Shown one piece after another: positions 8,101-12,198 of a stretch of DNA of 12,198 nucleotides; the first letter of the stretch is position 1, and every line of letters starts with the position of its first letter. Source of the stretch: Euperipatoides rowelli (taxonomy: Eukaryota > Onychophora > Udeonychophora > Euonychophora > Peripatopsidae); the NCBI GenBank assembly GCA_003024985.2, contig PXIH01S0003998.1; one strand, written 5' to 3'. Made by a program: the position numbers and the translations under genes. The notes beneath the pieces were generated by a model, which saw only the letters and a list, made by a program, of their open reading frames with translations, was not told the origin of the DNA and searched no databases.

Positions 8101-8872
8101 CAATACAGTTAAATCAATTTGCAGATGATTGGGATATAAATCACAATCCCAGCTCACCACTCTATGCTAGGTCAAACGGACTAGTTGAACGCGCTGTATA
8201 AACCCTAAAAGGCTCACTAGCTAATTCTTCAATAGAAAATAAAGACCCATTTACTGTATTAATGGATTACCGCAACACACCAATGGATAGCCTCAAATCA
8301 CCTGCAGAGTTACTCATGGGTCGGAGAATACATACTATTTGCCTATTCTGCCAATGTTACTGAAACCACAATACAATTGCATAGCTACTCAAAACAGCTG
8401 GTAATTAGACAAAAGAGACAGCACAATTATGGAGATAGTAAAACCAAAACACTTGAAGCACTGAAACTACATCAATATGTCTGGTTCACACTGAACAACA
8501 AATGGCAATTAGGAAAAATCACCCAAGTGGGGGCCACAACATAGCTCTTATATAATAACAGCCAACAACGCCAATTATAGGAGGAACCGATACAACATAA
8601 AACCAGCAAAATCTAAGCAGCCCACGTGGATCACAAGTAGTTCTCCAGAAGGTTACTACCTCACTCACAAAATGTTGCCTGTTTAAAAGCACAGACAATT
8701 GATCGTGAACAAACAACCTCAACCCAACATTCAAAGTCTTATCACAGCTTTGAATTTGGCAGTTTCAATGGAAAATCCTCAACCAGATAGATCTGGAGGT
8801 GCTGTTCCTAACAATTGTGTTACACAATGTGGACAAGGAATTATTCCTACATCTAGATTTAAAAACTGTTAA
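8101..8872 (+). pseudogene. Gypsy integrase right half and pol C-terminus
   Basis: The frame continues the integrase core: QFADDWDINH, then SSPLYARSNGLVERAV with the third catalytic residue, Glu, at 8187-8189, intact. A TAA stop follows at 8199-8201 where the family normally has Gln (CAA to TAA). TLKGSL and SPAELLMGRRI follow, then a frameshift near 8337 (LPILPMLLKP), further changes, a basic stretch (RQKRQHNYGDSKTKTLEAL), and another shift near 8540 into a YRRNRYNIKP segment, the usual gypsy integrase C-terminal motif. The last frame ends PTSRFKNC with TAA at 8870-8872, matching the usual RSGRxxKPPxRF-like end of gypsy pol. The segment is clearly non-functional. Confidence 0.8.
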
Positions 8873-8968
8873 CCCATAATCTTTATTGTTAGACTTAAAA
8901 ACTGTTATTCTATAATTTTTAATGCTAGATTTTAAAAAAAAAAACTTAATCCATAATCTTTTATTGTT
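8855..8968 (+). repeat. 36-42-bp tandem repeat, three copies, over the pol stop
   Basis: Units start at 8855, 8891 and 8927 with AGATTTAAAAACTGTT or a close variant, and end in ATTGTT or AATGCT. They are 36, 36 and 42 bp, with a partial fourth starting at 8969. The first unit contains the pol stop codon, so the array arose by duplication of the pol 3' end into the untranslated region before the polypurine tract. Confidence 0.75.
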
Positions 8969-9006
8969 AGTTTTAAAAAAAATTGATTTTTAATACTTAT
9001 CACGTC

Positions 9007-9027
9007 AAAAACAAAAAAAAATGGGCA
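9007..9027 (+). other. Polypurine tract of the gypsy element
   Basis: A purine-rich run (AAAA, C, nine A, T, GGG, CA) lies directly against the TG that opens the LTR. In LTR retrotransposons this tract primes plus-strand DNA synthesis. The position immediately before the LTR supports the call; the A-rich background weakens the motif taken alone. Confidence 0.7.
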
Positions 9028-9237
9028 TGTTATGAACGTGACCTGTATAGAATTATTGTAGTTACTAATAAATCAGCTAGAGGGTGCTGTCAGTAGTGAC
9101 ATCAGTCTTAGTGCTGACATGATACTTAACTTCACTGAACATAGCTCTCAGACTGGGTAACTTATATCCAAACAAATCAATTCAATCCAATAAAATAACA
9201 GACAAATAATCACCTCAATAATCCAATATTCATAACT
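9028..9237 (+). mobile_element. 3' LTR of the gypsy element
   Basis: The LTR starts TGTTATGAA and ends TTCATAACT, an 8-of-9 terminal inverted repeat in which only the outermost base (T in place of A) has changed. It is 210 bp long and carries AATAAA near 9188 as a likely poly(A) signal. It follows the polypurine tract directly. No second copy occurs in the window, so LTR divergence cannot be used to date the insertion, and no target duplication can be tested because the 5' end is missing. Confidence 0.7.
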
Positions 9238-9455
9238 GCTCATACAATGAATACTTTTAAATGACTTATGAGTTTTATTTTTGGACTAGGTTATCAAATT
9301 AGTTACACTAATAGAACAGCCATACAGCACAAGATGGTGACAGGTACAAACAAAGACAAAAAAATGAAGTCTTCCCATCATGCATCTGAACATATAGTAA
9401 CTATAACAACAATGCTAACAGGTATAATTAAGGCCACTAAATTATATGTTAATGT
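9238..9455. other. Short non-coding flank after the LTR
   Basis: Nothing recognisable is encoded between the LTR end and the first direct-repeat copy. A 64-codon open frame here shows no motif and is probably chance. Confidence 0.4.
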
Positions 9456-9593
9456 AATATAAATACAGGAATAATTACTAATGANAAAGATCATTGTTAT
9501 TTACTAAATATTAATAAAACAAACCATGTAATATAAAAATAAGTCAATAATAATATTTAAATTCACATGAGAAAATATGTAACGAAATCTGTC
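9456..9593 (+). repeat. Direct repeat, copy 1
   Basis: This shares with 10010-10153 the start AATATAAATACAGGAATAAT and the end ACATGAGAAAATATGT plus GAAATCTGTC. A few substitutions and several small indels separate the copies. An ambiguous base (N) lies at 9485, and a 14-base C run (9593-9606) starts at its right edge, so sequence quality here is uncertain. Confidence 0.85.
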
Positions 9594-10009
9594 CCCCCCC
9601 CCCCCCTTGAAGTCCTATTTTTTTTATTGCACCTAAATTGATGTGTTCCAACAATTTTAGAAGTAAGTTTAGTGGCTGGTATGCCAAAGTTTGATCTTTG
9701 TGATCTGGGGATAATATCTTGTGTTTCTCATTGGCTATGTTTTGTGGGTTGTCATTATGCTCGTCAGGATTACTGTCCCAATGTACATGACTTTTGTTTT
9801 GAGCATGATGGTGATGGCATTGTGTTTAACTCCATACGAATTATGGAAAGTGGTAAAACCATTTGTTAGTCAGTTGAAAGTATATGGATGTTTAATAAGT
9901 AATAAATGAAGAAAAAACGACACATCAATAGAAGGGTATTTAGTGGAATATGGCTGGCCCTTTTTTCAATCGTGTGGCCTCGTCTCTTAATTTCTCCATT
10001 ACATACTTC
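9594..10009 (+). other. Spacer between direct repeats with an unrecognised hydrophobic ORF
   Basis: After a 14-base C run there is an open frame from 9715 to 9909 whose product has two hydrophobic runs (GYVLWVVIMLV and MYMTFVLSMMVMALCL), as in a membrane-spanning hairpin, followed by TPYELWKVVKPF and a stop. Codon use looks more gene-like than in the surroundings, so it may be a decayed coding fragment. A second frame (9672-9869) overlaps it and cannot be excluded. I recognise neither product. A stop at 9712-9714 and the absence of a clear splice acceptor argue against an intact exon. Confidence 0.3.
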
Positions 10010-10153
10010 AATATAAATACAGGAATAATTAGTAATGACAAAGATCATTGTTATTTACTAAATATTAATAAAACAAACCATTAATGTAATATAAAAATGT
10101 CAATAATATTAATTATTTAAATTCACATGAGAAAATATGTACTGAAATCTGTC
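10010..10153 (+). repeat. Direct repeat, copy 2
   Basis: This is the partner of 9456-9593 in the same orientation, 144 bp against 138. Sequences outside the two copies are unrelated on both sides. That rules out a simple recent tandem duplication of a larger unit. Termini lack TG...CA, so these are not obvious LTRs. Confidence 0.85.
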
Positions 10154-10992
10154 AATAGCAACTAGCCTTTTCCACTTAATCGTGTATTATCTTTATCAAC
10201 AAACATATATACAATTAATAATTCTAACAGTATAATGGAAATTTTGCTTACCATGTATGCATCAAGGTTATATTTTTGATTTAAAAAAAAAATGCAAATA
10301 AATAAATTTGACGTTCACAACGGACGTTTAAGTTTACACACAAGACATAATCAGGATGTTTATAAAATTTATTATGTTTTTTTCTCTTTTTTTAAATAAT
10401 AGTTTTAAAATAATAATTAGTTTTGACAACAATAATAATAAATTTTATTAAGTTTACAGACTGTGTTTGCTCACGCTAGTGAATTATATTTAAATATATA
10501 CTGTAATTTAAATTGGCTTTCACGGTAATGAAAAATTGGAAGTTTAATGTTTAATTAAATTTTGATTAAATTGGAATTTTTGGGAAATCCAACATAATGA
10601 ATTTATAAATATAGAATCTACATAGTATTTACTGTGTTCATGTTCTGTATATGACCATAATCATTTTTTTATATGCAACTGTTTAATTTATTTCTTACAT
10701 ACAACTAAAAGTTAAAATATATTTACTATTATTATTTAATGATAATTTGATCAAATATTAGATTTAATTATGTTTGGCTTTTTACAAATTATCTTTAATT
10801 TTTTTTCTTATTGTGAGCACTAGGATCATCACCTAGTACGTGGAAAGAGTGTTTATATTCCAGTTAATAAGAAAAACATAATTATATTTAAAAAATTGAG
10901 GATGATAACATTTAATAATAATAATAATCACAATTTCGGGACCTCTACCGGAAGTGCTTACTAATTTATTTAATTTTTATCTGTTGTTTCAG
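10154..10992. other. Intron sequence upstream of the exon, no gene seen
   Basis: AT-rich with simple repeats (AATAAT runs near 10430 and 10915) and no coding signal. It ends in a good splice acceptor, a pyrimidine-rich tract (TTTTTATCTGTTGTTTCAG) directly before 10993. Confidence 0.6.
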
Positions 10993-11064
10993 CAAGGTGA
11001 TGCAGGCCAAGTTGAAGTTGTAGCCGATGAAAATAAAAGTTTAATTTGGACTCTAGTCAAGCAG
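10993..11064 (+). CDS. Internal exon of an oxysterol-binding-protein-related protein (ORP5/8-like)
   Basis: A 72-bp open segment, 24 codons with phase 0 at both ends, is bounded by TTGTTTCAG on the left and a CAG|GTATGA donor on the right. It encodes a peptide ending ENKSLIWTLVKQ. In ORP5/ORP8 proteins a near-identical segment (ENKSLIWTLLKQ) comes just before the lipid-transfer domain. Those proteins exchange phosphatidylserine and PI4P at ER-plasma membrane contacts. The acidic run before it (QVEVVADE) also suits that linker. The next exon, which should open the lipid-binding domain, is not in the remaining 1.1 kb, so the downstream intron exceeds the window. The family call rests on one short peptide recalled from knowledge, so it is probable rather than certain. 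Confidence 0.68.
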
Positions 11065-11246
11065 GTATGAGCCTTTTAAAATCTATTTAATTTAGATAAC
11101 CTTTTCTAAAACTTATTACATGTTGTACTAACTCATAATAATGCCTGGCTATTTTTTTAGATATTCAGAATGCCATCTTGATAAATACTCATTTTTTACA
11201 AAATTTACCTTTTTGCCCTCTTTCATTTATTATGATCAATAGTTTT

Positions 11247-11382
11247 AGTGTTGGGTAAGTTACATTTTAAAAGTAACTAAGTACAAGTTACACTTACTTG
11301 CCAAAAATGTAACTACGTAATTAAAAGTAAAATTACTTAAAAAAAAAAAAGTAACTAATTATAGTTACAATTACAAGTACTT
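11247..11382. repeat. GTAAC/GTTAC-rich MITE-like repeat
   Basis: It opens AGTGTTGGGTAAGTTACATT and continues with alternating AAGTAACTAA, AAGTTACACTTACTT, GTAACTACGTAATT and GTAACTAATTATAGTTAC blocks. The sequence is strongly self-complementary. TGTTGGG..AAGTTAC..AAGTAACTAGTTAC ends are familiar from non-autonomous DNA transposons in many animal genomes. I cannot name the family or find a clear far end, so this is one terminus or a short non-autonomous copy inside the ORP intron. Confidence 0.5.
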
Positions 11383-12137
11383 TCTCGATCCCAGGCAATA
11401 ATTTTAAAATTAATTAATTTTTTTTCTGTTTAAAGAAATATGTTTATTTTTATATTTATTTATTTATTTGGTATGTACATATACAGTTAAGTCAAAGACT
11501 TTTGTACAATTGTGTGGAAAAATTAGTTGTAATTTTTTTCTATCCATTTTTTATTTTATTTTATCATATAAATAAGAGATAGTAATCCTATCAGAGTCAA
11601 GAAATCTTCATTGGTGCATAATTATTTGTATAGAACTAAATAATTAAATAAAATTGTAATCATACAAACTATACTATAAAATATCTTATTTGTATAGTAC
11701 ATTGAATTTGCAATAAGATTTATTTAAATTTAAAAAAAAAAACTCAAAACACTGGTCATAATACATTAGCTTAAAAGTACAGTATTACTTTGTTATGGCT
11801 AACTAAAGCAAATGATTTATGATAAGTTTAATATTTCTAAGTGGTGATAGATCCTGGATGTAATCACTAAAAGTAAACAAATTAAAATCAGGGAAGAAAA
11901 TTAAAAAAAAAAAAAATTATTAGTAACTAGAAATGCCTAAGAAAATTTGATGAAGCCTTTTAAGATGATACAAGTTTATTTTTAAAAAGGCAAAGCGTGC
12001 AAAGGAGTGAAATATTGCCCTCTGACAGCTTACTTTTTATTTATTTTTTTTAAAAAAAAAGGAAAGGTAAGAAAATAGCAAGATTTTCTGAATTATCTAA
12101 ACTATTTCCGTCCATAATTAAAGTAAAGCCTACATGA
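11383..12137. other. Intron downstream of the exon, no gene seen
   Basis: AT-rich, with A and T runs and no open frame of note. It holds no recognisable next exon of the ORP gene. Confidence 0.55.
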
Positions 12138-12198
12138 AATTGCAAAGTCCGTAATGCTAAATTATGGAATGGACTTCCAATTAAGATTGTCTCTTCAC
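12138..12198 (+). pseudogene. Possible LINE reverse-transcriptase C-terminal fragment, runs off the edge
   Basis: The frame from 12138 encodes a peptide with VRNAKLWNGLPIKIVSS. The form LWNxLP followed by an Ile-rich step is typical of the C-terminal end of non-LTR retrotransposon ORF2 proteins. The frame has a stop at 12135-12137 just upstream, so only a scrap is visible. The match is short and could be chance. Confidence 0.3.

Larger units (their letters stand above)
4769..9237 (+). mobile_element. Ty3/gypsy LTR retrotransposon, 5'-truncated and dead, interrupted by a MULE
   Basis: In order the element retains the end of RNase H, the integrase zinc finger and catalytic core, the pol C-terminus with its stop, a polypurine tract and one 3' LTR. 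The 5' LTR, gag, protease and reverse transcriptase are absent. The integrase and RNase H motifs resemble the metazoan gypsy group often annotated as K02A2.6-like. A 2,414-bp MULE sits in the integrase at 5679-8092; without it about 2.05 kb of gypsy sequence remains. Multiple stops and frameshifts show that it cannot make protein. The left limit is the first position with recognisable homology; the true break may lie up to about 50 bp further left. Confidence 0.85.

Noticed and set aside
7974-8201. Open frame with a repetitive RWNV/NWNV peptide pattern.
   Set aside because: The pattern is a by-product of the 15-bp repeats in the MULE right end, whose length is a multiple of three. The frame then runs over the transposon border into the gypsy integrase, so it is not one gene.
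8519-8734. Minus-strand open frame of 71 codons.
   Set aside because: It lies opposite the gypsy pol C-terminal segment, which has recognisable motifs on the plus strand; the minus-strand frame is a shadow.
9866-10048. Minus-strand 60-codon frame overlapping direct-repeat copy 2.
   Set aside because: It spans the repeat boundary and AT-rich DNA, with no motif; chance frame.
9456-10153. Pair of LTRs around a mini-element.
   Set aside because: The repeats lack TG...CA ends, and there is no polypurine tract or primer-binding site between them, so I call only direct repeats.

Overview
This is a very AT-rich metazoan (invertebrate-like) genomic window, and almost all of it reads as intron or intergenic DNA carrying layers of transposon debris. 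Evidence for a eukaryote: a short exon with proper splice signals, Ty3/gypsy pol remnants with an LTR, a MULE transposase with a FLYWCH zinc finger, and no bacterial gene packing. The base composition and transposon mix would fit a cnidarian such as Hydra, but other AT-rich invertebrates are equally possible and I cannot fix the species.

Layout. Positions 1-826: featureless AT-rich DNA. 827-1482: a foldback/pogo-like repeat cluster built from a ~16-bp motif in alternating orientation, with a different GGGCC-rich repeat inside it. 1483-2545: no recognised gene. 2546-2881: a possible solo LTR with a strong hairpin and a poly(A) signal. 2882-4720: no gene. About 4769-9237: the 3' half of a dead Ty3/gypsy retrotransposon (RNase H, integrase, pol C-terminus, polypurine tract, one LTR). 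Its integrase is split at 5679-8092 by a complete but dead MULE DNA transposon with 8-bp target-site duplications and long terminal inverted repeats. 9456-10153: two diverged direct repeats of about 140 bp flank 416 bp that hold an unrecognised hydrophobic ORF. 10993-11064: a 72-bp host exon, most likely from an oxysterol-binding-protein-related protein of the ORP5/ORP8 type. 11247-11382: a GTAAC-type MITE-like repeat. 12138-12198: a possible LINE fragment running off the end.

How the parts fit. The only plausibly functional host sequence is the exon near 11 kb; the rest is probably intron of that gene or its flank. The order of events in the centre can be read directly: a gypsy element was present first, then the MULE inserted into its integrase. 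The target duplication and reading frame across the junction agree exactly. Both elements then decayed by stops and frameshifts. I do not see a new multi-gene system. The most unusual structure is the MULE's terminal inverted repeats, whose two arms have expanded different tandem subrepeats.
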